The notes under the pieces are model-generated. The model made no database searches, was not told where the DNA came from, and worked only from the letters and a program-made list of their open reading frames with translations. Below are positions 26,436 through 34,316 of a stretch of DNA of 64,000 nucleotides, piece by piece. The translations under genes were made by a program, and so were the position numbers. The DNA is from Haloglomus irregulare (GTDB lineage Archaea; Halobacteriota; Halobacteria; Halobacteriales; Haloarculaceae): positions 91,721 through 155,720 of the forward strand of contig NZ_QMDX01000009.1 in NCBI RefSeq assembly GCF_007421925.1, given 5' to 3'. The first letter of the stretch is position 1; every line of letters begins with the position of its first letter.

Positions 26436-27329
26436 TCACTCGATGCCGTGGTCCTTCAGGAACCCGTCGGTGATGAGGCTCGCGTAGAACGACTCCACGC
26501 GCTCGTCGTACGGGGGGGCGATGTCGATGAGCTCCGCCGCGACCGCCGTCTTGGTCCCCTCGCGGGAGTCCGCCCCCTCGTGCAGTTCGAGGATCCGCTC
26601 GTCGAACCGCTGGAGCTCCCGCTCGGCCGTCTCGAAGGCGGCCGCCGGCTCGTCGGGCCAGACCCCGAAATGCGGGAACACGATCCGCTCGGGGTCGAGT
26701 TCGCGGAGCCGGTCGATGGCGCCCCCGATCCGCGCCACGCTGAAGTTGGGCAGCGAAGCGGGCGGAATCCAGCGGTCGACATCCCGGAACTGCATGCCCA
26801 GGCACTCGGCCGCGAACAGCAGGTCCCGCTCCGGGTTCCAGACCGCGAAGTGGTCCGGCGAGTGCCCCGGCGCGTGGACGAGTTCGAGCGTGTTCGCGCC
26901 GATGTCGAGCGTCGTTCCCTCGTCCGACACCGTGACGATGTTCCCCTCCGGAACCGGCCCCTGTTCGCCCATCTCCGAGAAATGCTCGCCCATGGCGCGA
27001 CGGCTGCTCTCGACCAGCCCGGCGGGGTCGGCCAGATGCGAGGCCGTCAGTTCGTGGATGTGGACGTTCAGCTCCGGTGCCGCGTCGACCAGCGCGCCCG
27101 CCCCGCCACTGTGGTCGGTGTGGACGTGCGAGAGGACCAGATGCTCCAGATCCGCCGGCGCGACGCCGCACGCCGAGAGCCCCTCCATCAGTCGGCCGGC
27201 GCTGGCGGCGGTGCCCGCGTCGACCAGCGTCGGCTCCTCGTCGTCGAAGAGGTAGACCGACGTGACGCCGGTGTCGAACATCCCGATGTCGATGCCGAAG
27301 ACCCCTTCGGCGACCTCGAAGGTCGTCAT
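26436..27329 (-). CDS. MBL-fold metallo-hydrolase
   Basis: A 297-residue metallo-beta-lactamase-fold hydrolase, from ATG 27329. The HxHxDH motif is LSHVHTDHSGGAG; the further metal ligands are His in VHAPGHSPDHFAVW, Asp/Glu near LLFAAECLG and His in IVFPHFGVW. It resembles glyoxalase-II-like haloarchaeal hydrolases with a helical C-terminal domain (ERELQRFDERILELHEGADS). The substrate is unknown. It is on the same strand as the pilus ATPase but 249 nt away. Confidence 0.9.
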   Translation of the reverse strand: MTTFEVAEGVFGIDIGMFDTGVTSVYLFDDEEPTLVDAGTAASAGRLMEGLSACGVAPADLEHLVLSHVHTDHSGGAGALVDAAPELNVHIHELTASHLADPAGLVESSRRAMGEHFSEMGEQGPVPEGNIVTVSDEGTTLDIGANTLELVHAPGHSPDHFAVWNPERDLLFAAECLGMQFRDVDRWIPPASLPNFSVARIGGAIDRLRELDPERIVFPHFGVWPDEPAAAFETAERELQRFDERILELHEGADSREGTKTAVAAELIDIAPPYDERVESFYASLITDGFLKDHGIE

Positions 27330-27578
27330 GCCGCAGTGTTGGATGGCATCCGAAAAGCCCGTTTCGGCGGGGACGCGGCTACGTCGAACCGGTCCGATGT
27401 CCGCGTGACCGCGCTCGCGCGGCTGACGGAGGACCTGCCGTCGATGGCCGCCGCCGAGATCGAGCACCGGTGAAGTGGGCCCACCGGGGGGCATCGAGCC
27501 GGGACGGACGGCCCCCGGCTACCGGGGGACACGTCGCCCCGGGAGTCGGAGGGGTCCGGGGGCCGGTGGGGCCGCCGG

Positions 27579-30020
27579 TCATCGGTCCTGCTCGTCCGGC
27601 CGGGCAGGCCGGGAGCCATCGGCGCCGCCGTCGGTGGCCCGCGCCTGCCGGTCACGGACCCGCTCGACGGTCGCGGCCTCGTTCGCCCGGAGATCGGCGA
27701 GGAAGCCGAACAGGTCGGCGAAGTCGTCGCGGTCCTCCTGCACGAGATGCTCGACGTAGCGGCGCTTGCGCCGGAACTCGCGCTCGACGTCGGCCACCGG
27801 GCGGTCGGTGGCGCGGCCGAGGCGGTCGAAGACCCGCGTCCGGTCGCTCGCGGTCGCCTCCCGGTCGGCCCCCCCGGACCCGTCGAGCGCGAACGCGTGC
27901 CGGAAGCTCCCGTCGTGCTCGCGCTCGGCGACCCGGTTCCAGTAGATGGGCGTCCCGTCCTTCTCGATGACGCCGTGGTCCCGCCCCCGCTCGCCGGGCG
28001 TGTCGAGGGCAGCGTACTCGGTCTCGGAGCAGAACTCGACGGCCTCGGCGACGTAGCGCTCGCCGGCCGCGTGCCTGGGGAAGACGACGAGGTCGATCTC
28101 CCGGAGAAGGTAGGCCGGCAGCCCCTGCTCGACCACGCGGTTGACGAGCTTCTCCACGTCCTCGGCGTGGGTGGTGCCGAGGATGCCGTGGCCCGTGTTC
28201 AGGCTCTCTCCGAACGTCTCGAAGGATGCGGGGGTGTTTATCTCGGCTATCACCTCGGTATCCGGGTTCAGGTAGTTCGCTTCCGTCATCAGGTCGGCCA
28301 TTGTCACGCGTTTGAACTCGTCCTGGTGGTCGCGCGTCGACAGCGAGACGCCCGTCTCGTGGGGAAGCCGGACCTCGCGGGAGCCCTCGTCGATACTGAC
28401 GGGTCGGTCCTGGTAGTCGATGAACGGCATATGGGCGTTCATCAGCGTCGTCTTGCCCACCCCGGTCGGCCCGGAGAAGAGGACGACGCCGTGGTGCTCG
28501 TAGAACTGCCACAGCAGGGCCACGAGGTCGACCGAGAGGGCGTCACGGCGGACGAGGTCGACCGGCGTGAGCGCGCCGGGCGCCTGCTTCCGGATCGAGA
28601 CGTGCGGCCCGCCCTCGGTGATGGCCGGTAGGGCGACCGCACACCGGATGGTCTCGTCGACCCCGGGCGGGTCGAGGTTCACCTTCGCGGAGGGCTGGCT
28701 GGCGTCGAGTTCGACCCCGTCGGCGGCCGCCAGCTTCCGGACCACGTTGATGAACGTCGGCTCGTCCGCGAACGAGAGGTTGGTCGGGACGCGCCGTTCG
28801 GGGCCGTCGCGACCGGGGCCGGGGCGTCGGTCGTCGGCATCGCCGGCCTCGCTGCCCGGGGCGTCGCTCCGGGGGACCACCTTCACCCGCTCGCCGACGC
28901 GGTTGGCCTCTACGTCCTCCAGATGTGGGTCCCGTATCGGCACCGTCAGCGGCCCGTAGCCGACGAAGTCACGGAAGACGTAGTAGACGAGGTCGTCCAG
29001 CCGGTCGGTCGCGTAGCGCTCGTCCGCGGGCGGCACCGCCAGCCCGTGTTCGGCCAGCGCCGACCGGAGCCGGTGCCGGGTCGCGGCGAGCCAGGCACGA
29101 GTGTTCCGTGCGGTGAGCCGCCGCGAGAGTAGTTCCTCGGCCCGTTCCCGAACGAACGCCGCCCGGTCACGGTTCCCCGTTCCCGTCGGCGCGTCCCCGA
29201 CGCTCACGCCGTCGCCACCGAGGACGACGCCGGTCCCCGTCTCCCAGACGCGCTCCTTGCATGCGGCGACCAGCGCCTCGTCACCGGGGAGCAGATCGGG
29301 CTCCTGGACCGCGTACTTCGACACGAACGGGTCGCCGCCGAGGGTGTGCTCGCGGTACCTGACGACCGGTACCTCGAACCCGCGGAAGTCGACGGTGTAC
29401 CGGGTCGACCGCTCGCTGGCGAACCGCGACAGCAGTTCCGCGTCCGGGTCGACGACGCCGGTCCGGGCGGGGGCGAAGTCGGCCGTGTGGACGATGAGAC
29501 GCCCGTCCGTCCGCGGCTCCTCGCCGTCGTCACTGGCCCAGGTGGCGTCGCCGGCCGCGTCGCCCCCGGCCGGCCGGGTATCCGCGACCTCGATCCGCTC
29601 GTCGAGCGCCAGCGGCGTTAGCTCCCCCAGACAGCGAACCTCCCGGAGCGCGTGGTACTCGACGCGCCGGCGCCCGTCGGCCGACAGGTCGAGCAGCCGG
29701 TCCAGCACCCGCTCGTGCTTCCCGTCGAACCCCTCACGGACCCGCTCCCTGGCCCCTTCCCGGGTGAGCGGCCGGTCGGGCGGCGCGTCGGCGAAGTAGT
29801 CCCGTAGCCGGTCGAGTCCTGCTTCCCCGGCCCCGGACAGCGACGGCTCCCGGACGGCGTACGAGAACGCGACACCCGACCCGTGGCGGTCGCCGGAGCG
29901 CTCGCGGACGGTCACGACGACGCCCGGTGCTACCTCGTACTGCGCCCGGACGCCCGGCGCGTACCAGGCATCCGGGCTGTCCGGGGGCTCGGGCGCCGGC
30001 ACGGTCGGTGACTCGGTCAC
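27579..30020 (-). CDS. Type II/IV secretion (archaeal pilus) system ATPase
   Basis: An ~813-residue PilB/TadA-like assembly ATPase. Walker A is VLFSGPTGVGKTTLMNAHMP near residue 515. The Asp-box/Walker B and His-box region reads DTEVIAEINTPASFETFGES, then LNTGHGILGTTHAEDVEKLV, as in haloarchaeal PilB-type ATPases. GLPAYLLREIDLVVFPRH follows. The N-terminal ~300 residues are a long family-variable part, and two Arg/Asp-rich linkers are present. It powers assembly of type IV pilus-like fibres. The start is GTG 30020 or TTG 30026; both fit the TATA box at ~30048. No TadC/PilC membrane partner is adjacent, so it is an orphan. It diverges from the parA operon. Confidence 0.88.
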   Translation of the reverse strand: MTESPTVPAPEPPDSPDAWYAPGVRAQYEVAPGVVVTVRERSGDRHGSGVAFSYAVREPSLSGAGEAGLDRLRDYFADAPPDRPLTREGARERVREGFDGKHERVLDRLLDLSADGRRRVEYHALREVRCLGELTPLALDERIEVADTRPAGGDAAGDATWASDDGEEPRTDGRLIVHTADFAPARTGVVDPDAELLSRFASERSTRYTVDFRGFEVPVVRYREHTLGGDPFVSKYAVQEPDLLPGDEALVAACKERVWETGTGVVLGGDGVSVGDAPTGTGNRDRAAFVRERAEELLSRRLTARNTRAWLAATRHRLRSALAEHGLAVPPADERYATDRLDDLVYYVFRDFVGYGPLTVPIRDPHLEDVEANRVGERVKVVPRSDAPGSEAGDADDRRPGPGRDGPERRVPTNLSFADEPTFINVVRKLAAADGVELDASQPSAKVNLDPPGVDETIRCAVALPAITEGGPHVSIRKQAPGALTPVDLVRRDALSVDLVALLWQFYEHHGVVLFSGPTGVGKTTLMNAHMPFIDYQDRPVSIDEGSREVRLPHETGVSLSTRDHQDEFKRVTMADLMTEANYLNPDTEVIAEINTPASFETFGESLNTGHGILGTTHAEDVEKLVNRVVEQGLPAYLLREIDLVVFPRHAAGERYVAEAVEFCSETEYAALDTPGERGRDHGVIEKDGTPIYWNRVAEREHDGSFRHAFALDGSGGADREATASDRTRVFDRLGRATDRPVADVEREFRRKRRYVEHLVQEDRDDFADLFGFLADLRANEAATVERVRDRQARATDGGADGSRPARPDEQDR

Positions 30021-30249
30021 GGGCAATCCGTCCGAGTTTTCGGACTTAAATCTATGGAATCAGAGATGAACTAATGCCCGCTCGCGCCCATACGTACACC
30101 AGGGGCTCGCCAACGCCGCGGCCGCCGGTATCCGACCCGCGTTCCCCCGGCGGAGCGGCACCGTGACGCCCCGCCCTCGCCCGGGTTTTTAACCGTCTGA
30201 CCGGCGTCTGACGGGATACTAAGCGGTTTTGAGTATTTATCTAGTTGAT
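30021..30249. promoter_or_regulatory. Divergent promoter region of pilus ATPase and parA operon with repeats
   Basis: Minus strand: TATA-like GATTTAAGTCC at ~30045-30055 serves the ATPase. Overlapping it is a perfect inverted repeat GTCCGA-GTTT-TCGGAC (30030-30045), a candidate operator. Plus strand: TTTTTAA at 30186-30192 is followed by the direct repeat GTCTGAC (30195-30201 and 30206-30212), 11 bp apart, one helical turn, ahead of the parA ATG at 30250. These sites are seen in the sequence; their function is inferred. Confidence 0.5.
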
Positions 30250-31044
30250 ATGGGCGAGGCGACCAGACTGGCGGTGAGCAATCAGAAAGGGGGGGTGGGG
30301 AAGACAGCAGTGGCGATCAACGTTGCCGGCGGGCTGAGCGACCGGGGCCGTGACGTGCTGTTGGTCGACCTCGACCCGCAGGGGAACGCCACGGAGAACC
30401 TCGGGATGCGCGAGCGGTACGACGACGAGCCGCCGTCGCTGTTCGACGCGCTGAGCGACCCCTCGATGCGGGACCGGATCGGCGACCTCGTCGTGGAACA
30501 CCCGGAGATGGACGTCATCCCCTCGAACATCGACATGACGGCGGTCGAGCCGGAGCTGACCCTGTCCCGACGGTCCGGGGAGCAGCTCGACCTCGCGTTG
30601 GGACACGTCGAGGACGCGTACGACTACGTCATCATCGACTGTCCGCCGTTCCTGGGCAACCTGATGGACAACGCGCTGTACGCGGCTCGACACACGCTGG
30701 TCCCGGCGCTCGCCGAGACCACGAGCAAGCGCGCGTTCGAACTGCTGTTCGACCATATCGAGGCACTGGAGCGCGACTACGACATCGGGATTCGCGAGTG
30801 CGGGGTCGTGGTCAACCGCATCGACGTCCGGAAGCGGCAGGCGACGGAGATGCTCGACTGGATCGAGACCGCCTTCGAGGACACCCCCGTCTGGCGGGAG
30901 CGGGAGCGAGCCGCCGTCCAGCGGGCGCTCGCGGAGGGCGGCTCGCTGTTCCTCGAAGCGCCGGACTGCGACCAGTGCGGGACGTTCGCCGAGATCGCCC
31001 GGACGCTCGACCGGCAGTTCGAGACCGTGGAGCCACAGCCATGA
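30250..31044 (+). CDS. parA: ParA-family partitioning/positioning ATPase
   Basis: A 264-residue ParA/MinD-superfamily ATPase. The deviant Walker A is SNQKGGVGKTAVAINVA (two Lys), the A' motif VLLVDLDPQGNATENLG, and switch II DYVIIDCPPFLGNLMDNAL. ATG 30250 is preferred to TTG 30229 because MGEATRLAVSNQ matches the usual distance to the P-loop. ParA ATPases bind nonspecific DNA in ATP form and move DNA or protein cargo with a partner. Its stop codon overlaps the next ATG (ATGA), and that gene again overlaps a histidine kinase, so the three are translationally coupled. This suggests a positioning or partition system linked to a sensor. Confidence 0.92.
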   Translation: MGEATRLAVSNQKGGVGKTAVAINVAGGLSDRGRDVLLVDLDPQGNATENLGMRERYDDEPPSLFDALSDPSMRDRIGDLVVEHPEMDVIPSNIDMTAVEPELTLSRRSGEQLDLALGHVEDAYDYVIIDCPPFLGNLMDNALYAARHTLVPALAETTSKRAFELLFDHIEALERDYDIGIRECGVVVNRIDVRKRQATEMLDWIETAFEDTPVWRERERAAVQRALAEGGSLFLEAPDCDQCGTFAEIARTLDRQFETVEPQP

Positions 31045-31532
31045 CCGACGACCGCTCCGAGCGACTCCGGAAGCGACGCCGACGGTCCCGACACGCGGAC
31101 GACGGTGATTCCCCGGAGGCAACCGACGCTGCCGAAGAGCCGTCGGAGGCCGACGGCGGGCGCCGGGACGGCGCCGAACCGGCCCAACCCGCCGAACCGT
31201 CCAAACCGTCCGAACAGCCCGACGGGGACGTGGCGACCAACGGCGAGGCAGCCGCGGAGTCCGGGGACGATGCGGCCCGCGGGAACGGCGACGCGACGGA
31301 CGGCTCGGTCAAGGACAGCCAGGTCGGGACCTACATGTACCTCCCGAAGTCCCAGACGCGGTCGCTCAGCCGCGTCTACAACGTGCTGAAGGCGGAGTAC
31401 GAGTACGAGTTCGACGAGCCGTTCGAGAAGAACCGCCACTTCTACCCTCTGGTCGTCCGGTACGGGCTGGTCCGGCTGGAGGGGATGGACGCCGCGGCGG
31501 TCCGGGACCGACTGGAGGAGTTGGAACGATGA
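31041..31532 (+). CDS. ParA partner with ribbon-helix-helix-like C-terminus
   Basis: A 163-residue protein. The first ~90 residues are disordered: an Arg-rich start (RLRKRRRRSRH), then an acidic Pro/Glu/Ala linker containing a 9-bp tandem repeat (31171-31215) encoding AEP AQP AEP SKP SEQ. The last ~70 residues are compact: GTYMYLPKSQTRSLSRVYNV gives a beta-strand and helix, and KNRHFYPLVVRYGLVRLEGM a second helix. This is the beta-helix-helix order of RHH/CopG-type DNA-binding proteins, the common partner of ParA. The family was not recognised by name. It overlaps parA and the kinase gene by 4 bp each. Confidence 0.75.
   Translation: MTDDRSERLRKRRRRSRHADDGDSPEATDAAEEPSEADGGRRDGAEPAQPAEPSKPSEQPDGDVATNGEAAAESGDDAARGNGDATDGSVKDSQVGTYMYLPKSQTRSLSRVYNVLKAEYEYEFDEPFEKNRHFYPLVVRYGLVRLEGMDAAAVRDRLEELER
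31171..31215 (+). repeat. 9-bp tandem repeat inside the ParA partner gene (5 units)
   Basis: Five units of nine bases with consensus CGNCCRAAC. The same consensus, in reverse complement, forms a 7-unit array at 33741-33803. Confidence 0.75.
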
Positions 31533-32560
31533 GCGGTATCGACGACCCGGCCCGGATGGTCTCGGAGTTCTACCGGTCCGTCTTCTACCGTATCGAGAAC
31601 CCCACCCTCATCATCGGCCCGGAGTTCGTCGTCCGGGACGCGAACCCCGCGGCGGCGACGTTCCTCGGGTGCGACGACCCCGACGAGGTGGTCGGGACCC
31701 ACGTCCAGGAGATCGTCGTCGACGAGGACGTCATCGCCGCGGTCGCCGAGCGGGTCAGCCGGGACGACCGCTGGACCGGGGAGGTGCGCATCCGGACGTT
31801 CGACAGCCGCATCTACTTCGGCAAGGGCTCGGCGGTGCCCGTCGAGGCCGATGACGGCGACCAGTACATCGTTGGGCTGTTCACCGACCTCACGCAGCGC
31901 CGGCGTCACACCCGCTCGCTGAAGGTCCTCAACCGGGTCCTCCGGCACAACATCCGCAACGAGGTGAACGTGCTGCTCGGCCACGTCGAACTCCTCCGGG
32001 AGTACGTCGGGGCGGAGGGGGAGGAGTCCCTCGACGCGATGTCCGAGACCCTGCGCGACCTGATCGACCGTGCGGACGTTGCACGCGAACTGGAGACCAC
32101 GATACGGGGGAACGACCGGGACGTCCTCTCGTCGGTCGACCTGACGGCCCGCCTCGAACGGGCGGTCCGGACGGCCGAGGCCACCCTCGACGCGACGTTC
32201 GAGTACGACCCCGACGGGTCGGTCGCGGTCATCGCCGACGAGGCCGTCGGGACGATGCTGGACGAGGTTCTGGAGAATGCCGTCGAGCACAACGACGCCG
32301 ACCGGCCGCGGGTCCGGGTCACCACGACCGTCGACGAGGACGAGGCCGTCGTCAGGGTGGCGGACAACGGCCCCGGCGTGCCGCCCGGGGACCGCGACCG
32401 GATCTTCGGGCGCGAGGAGATTGACCAGACTCACCACGGCCAGGGGTTCGGCCTCTTCTTCGTCGACCAGGTGATGATGAACTACGGCGGGCAGATCGAG
32501 GTGGACGAGTCCGACCTCGGCGGTGCCGAGTTCAGGCTCCGGTTCCCGCGGGCGCGGTGA
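31529..32560 (+). CDS. Soluble PAS-domain sensor histidine kinase
   Basis: A 343-residue kinase without transmembrane segments. Residues ~18-125 form a PAS domain (NPTLIIGPEFVVRDANPAAA, YIVGLFTDLTQRR). The H-box is LKVLNRVLRHNIRNEVNVLL with the phospho-acceptor His in RHN, as usual in haloarchaea. HATPase_c motifs are MLDEVLENAVEHND (N box), VRVADNGPGVPP (G1) and HHGQGFGLFFVDQVM (G2). No receiver domain is present and no response regulator lies nearby. Overlap by ATGA with the ParA partner gene implies coupled production with ParA, so its output may go to the ParA pair. Convergent with the terpene-synthase-like gene. Confidence 0.93.
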   Translation: MSGIDDPARMVSEFYRSVFYRIENPTLIIGPEFVVRDANPAAATFLGCDDPDEVVGTHVQEIVVDEDVIAAVAERVSRDDRWTGEVRIRTFDSRIYFGKGSAVPVEADDGDQYIVGLFTDLTQRRRHTRSLKVLNRVLRHNIRNEVNVLLGHVELLREYVGAEGEESLDAMSETLRDLIDRADVARELETTIRGNDRDVLSSVDLTARLERAVRTAEATLDATFEYDPDGSVAVIADEAVGTMLDEVLENAVEHNDADRPRVRVTTTVDEDEAVVRVADNGPGVPPGDRDRIFGREEIDQTHHGQGFGLFFVDQVMMNYGGQIEVDESDLGGAEFRLRFPRAR

Positions 32561-32632
32561 GCGCCCCGCGGCCGCGATGAGCGGCCACACGGGCGCCGGG
32601 GACGCCCCCGGACGGGATGGCCGGCGGCCGGC

Positions 32633-33595
32633 TCACTTGTAGCCGCGGGCCTTCACGTCGACCTCGAGGAGGTAGCGGATGCCGTCGATGAAGCCGTCGA
32701 GATCGACCGAGTCGACGCCGTGGTCAGTCGCCGTCAGGTCGCCGTAGATATCGTTCCACGTGCGGAGGAGGTCGTGCTCGATGTCGGTCCCCCTGATGCG
32801 CTCCACGAGGCGGTCGACCGGGACGGACCCGGCCTGGAGCTCCGCCCGCGTCACCACTCCCTGCTCCATCGCCTCGACCACCACCCGCGAGGTGAAGTCG
32901 CCCTCCGCGAGCTCCCGCTCCCAGGTCGTGACCCAGTTACCGATCCGCACCAGGCGCTGGGCCTCCCAGGTCACGTCCCGGAGCGTGGGGAGATCCGCCG
33001 TGTCGAAGCCCGGTGAGAACGCGAGGTCGATGTCCACGTAGAGGTAGAGCAGCATGTTGTGGGTGTCGTACAGCTCGGCCCCCGTCCGGCTGGCCAGGGC
33101 CGGGGACTCGTTGACGAGCCGGTTGAAGTCCATGCTGTTGAGCGACTGCCGGAGGTCGAAGTCGAACAGCTCCCCGAACCGGTCGCGGCGCGGCGCGTCG
33201 TCGAGATGGCTCTCGGTCGCCTCCCAGGCGTGCCGGAGGAGTTCGTAGGCCCCGTCGTCCACCCCGGCCGTGGGGGCGCTCGCCCCCGCGAACGGGATCT
33301 TCCGCCCGGCCTCGAACGTCTCGCGGTCGCGGTGGCGCTCGGAGAGGTCGTCCAGCACCGTCATGAACACGGAGAGGCCGAACTTGGCCCGCCGGGCCGC
33401 CGCCGTGTGACGGTCCGGCACCGACGAGAGCCGGAACTCCGGGAAGACGTGCCACAGCCACTTCCACAGCAGCCGGCTCCGGTCGGTCGTCACCTCGTCG
33501 TAATGGTCCAGCAGGGGCTGCAGCTCCGCCGGAACGCGCTCCCCGTGGAGCTGCTGCAGAACCCCCGTCCCACCCTGTTCGAGTGTGGTCGCCAT
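32633..33595 (-). CDS. Class I terpene synthase-like protein
   Basis: A 320-residue all-helical protein, the usual size of bacterial class I terpene cyclases. The first metal-binding motif is DDLSE at residues 82-86 (TVLDDLSERH, DDxxE type). The second, NSE-like, is N220-WVT-T224-WER-E228 (IGNWVTTWERELAEGD), i.e. N-x3-[ST]-x3-E. The 138-residue spacing matches known enzymes such as pentalenene synthase (motifs near 80 and 219). An Arg lies ~50 residues before the NSE motif (R170), close to the usual effector Arg. This supports Mg2+-dependent cyclization of a prenyl diphosphate; the product is unknown. No prenyltransferase or P450 is adjacent. ATG at 33595. Confidence 0.68.
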   Translation of the reverse strand: MATTLEQGGTGVLQQLHGERVPAELQPLLDHYDEVTTDRSRLLWKWLWHVFPEFRLSSVPDRHTAAARRAKFGLSVFMTVLDDLSERHRDRETFEAGRKIPFAGASAPTAGVDDGAYELLRHAWEATESHLDDAPRRDRFGELFDFDLRQSLNSMDFNRLVNESPALASRTGAELYDTHNMLLYLYVDIDLAFSPGFDTADLPTLRDVTWEAQRLVRIGNWVTTWERELAEGDFTSRVVVEAMEQGVVTRAELQAGSVPVDRLVERIRGTDIEHDLLRTWNDIYGDLTATDHGVDSVDLDGFIDGIRYLLEVDVKARGYK

Positions 33596-33740
33596 ACACT
33601 GTCACACGACCCCGTATGTGAAAATGTTTTCCCTGTTAGCAATGTATGGCGGTAGCAAGACAAAAATATTTGTCATAGGTTGGATATTCGAACTCGTTTT
33701 CATATGTTCGCCAGTAGAACCGTCCGCACTCGCCGAGCGC

Positions 33741-33803
33741 GTTCGGACGGCTCAGGTGGTTTGGACGGTTCGGGTAGTTTGGATAGTTCGGACAGTTCGG
33801 ATA
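33741..33803. repeat. 9-bp tandem repeat array (7 units)
   Basis: Seven head-to-tail units: GTTCGGACG, GCTCAGGTG, GTTTGGACG, GTTCGGGTA, GTTTGGATA, GTTCGGACA, GTTCGGATA. Consensus GTTYGGAYR. It is non-coding and lies 138 bp upstream of the terpene-synthase-like start. The reverse complement matches the array inside the ParA partner gene. Confidence 0.85.
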
Positions 33804-34219
33804 CGGTCCGCCGTCACCCGGGACGGATACCGACCACGAGGCCCCCCTCACACCGGTTCGACCGACCGCCCCCGGTTTCGGGTCCGTGTCGCCCGACACG
33901 TCGCTCACCGAGCGGGATATCGGTTCGACGGGGCGCGTCGGAACCAGTCGTGGGTGCCCCACACCCCCCCCTCGCGGGAACCGAGCGCTCGGCTCGGACC
34001 GAGGCCGCCGGTCGCGTCCCCGGGGTGGGCAGGCCAGCGGCCGTCAGTCGACGGTCCCGACGCCGCCCGGCCGTTCGCGGTCGGTACCGCTGACGGCCCA
34101 CAGCCGGTCGGGACCGGTCGGCATGGGCGCCACCCATCTTGACGATGGACCTCACGCGCGTATCATGCTACCCCCCGGAAGTCGTGCACGGCGTGCACGG
34201 CGCGCCTCGGTGAGCCCGC

Positions 34220-34301
34220 GTGTGGTCACCTCACGTCCGGCCTCGCCCCCTCCGGCGGCCGTCGGGGTCGGCCGCACTCCGACAGGTTGTGTAGTCACCT
34301 C
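34220..34301 (+). promoter_or_regulatory. Direct repeat GTGTNGTCACCTC upstream of the FilR1-type regulator
   Basis: Two 13-bp copies with one mismatch, 69 bp apart, the second ending 15 bp before the ATG at 34317. The core GGTCACC / AGTCACC is half-palindromic. Candidate autoregulatory operator; inferred only. Confidence 0.4.
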
Positions 34302-34316
34302 GCCACCATCGTAATT

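Larger units (their letters stand above)
33596..34316. other. Long intergenic region with repeats and possible operators
   Basis: No credible gene. 33596-33715 is AT-rich for this genome (runs such as CAAAAATATTTGTCATAGG) and probably holds the terpene-synthase-like gene's promoter (ACATTTTCACATACG on the minus strand, ~25 nt before its ATG). A 9-bp tandem array lies at 33741-33803. Near the right end GTGTGGTCACCTC (34220-34232) recurs as GTGTAGTCACCTC (34289-34301) just before the FilR1-type regulator gene. Confidence 0.6.
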
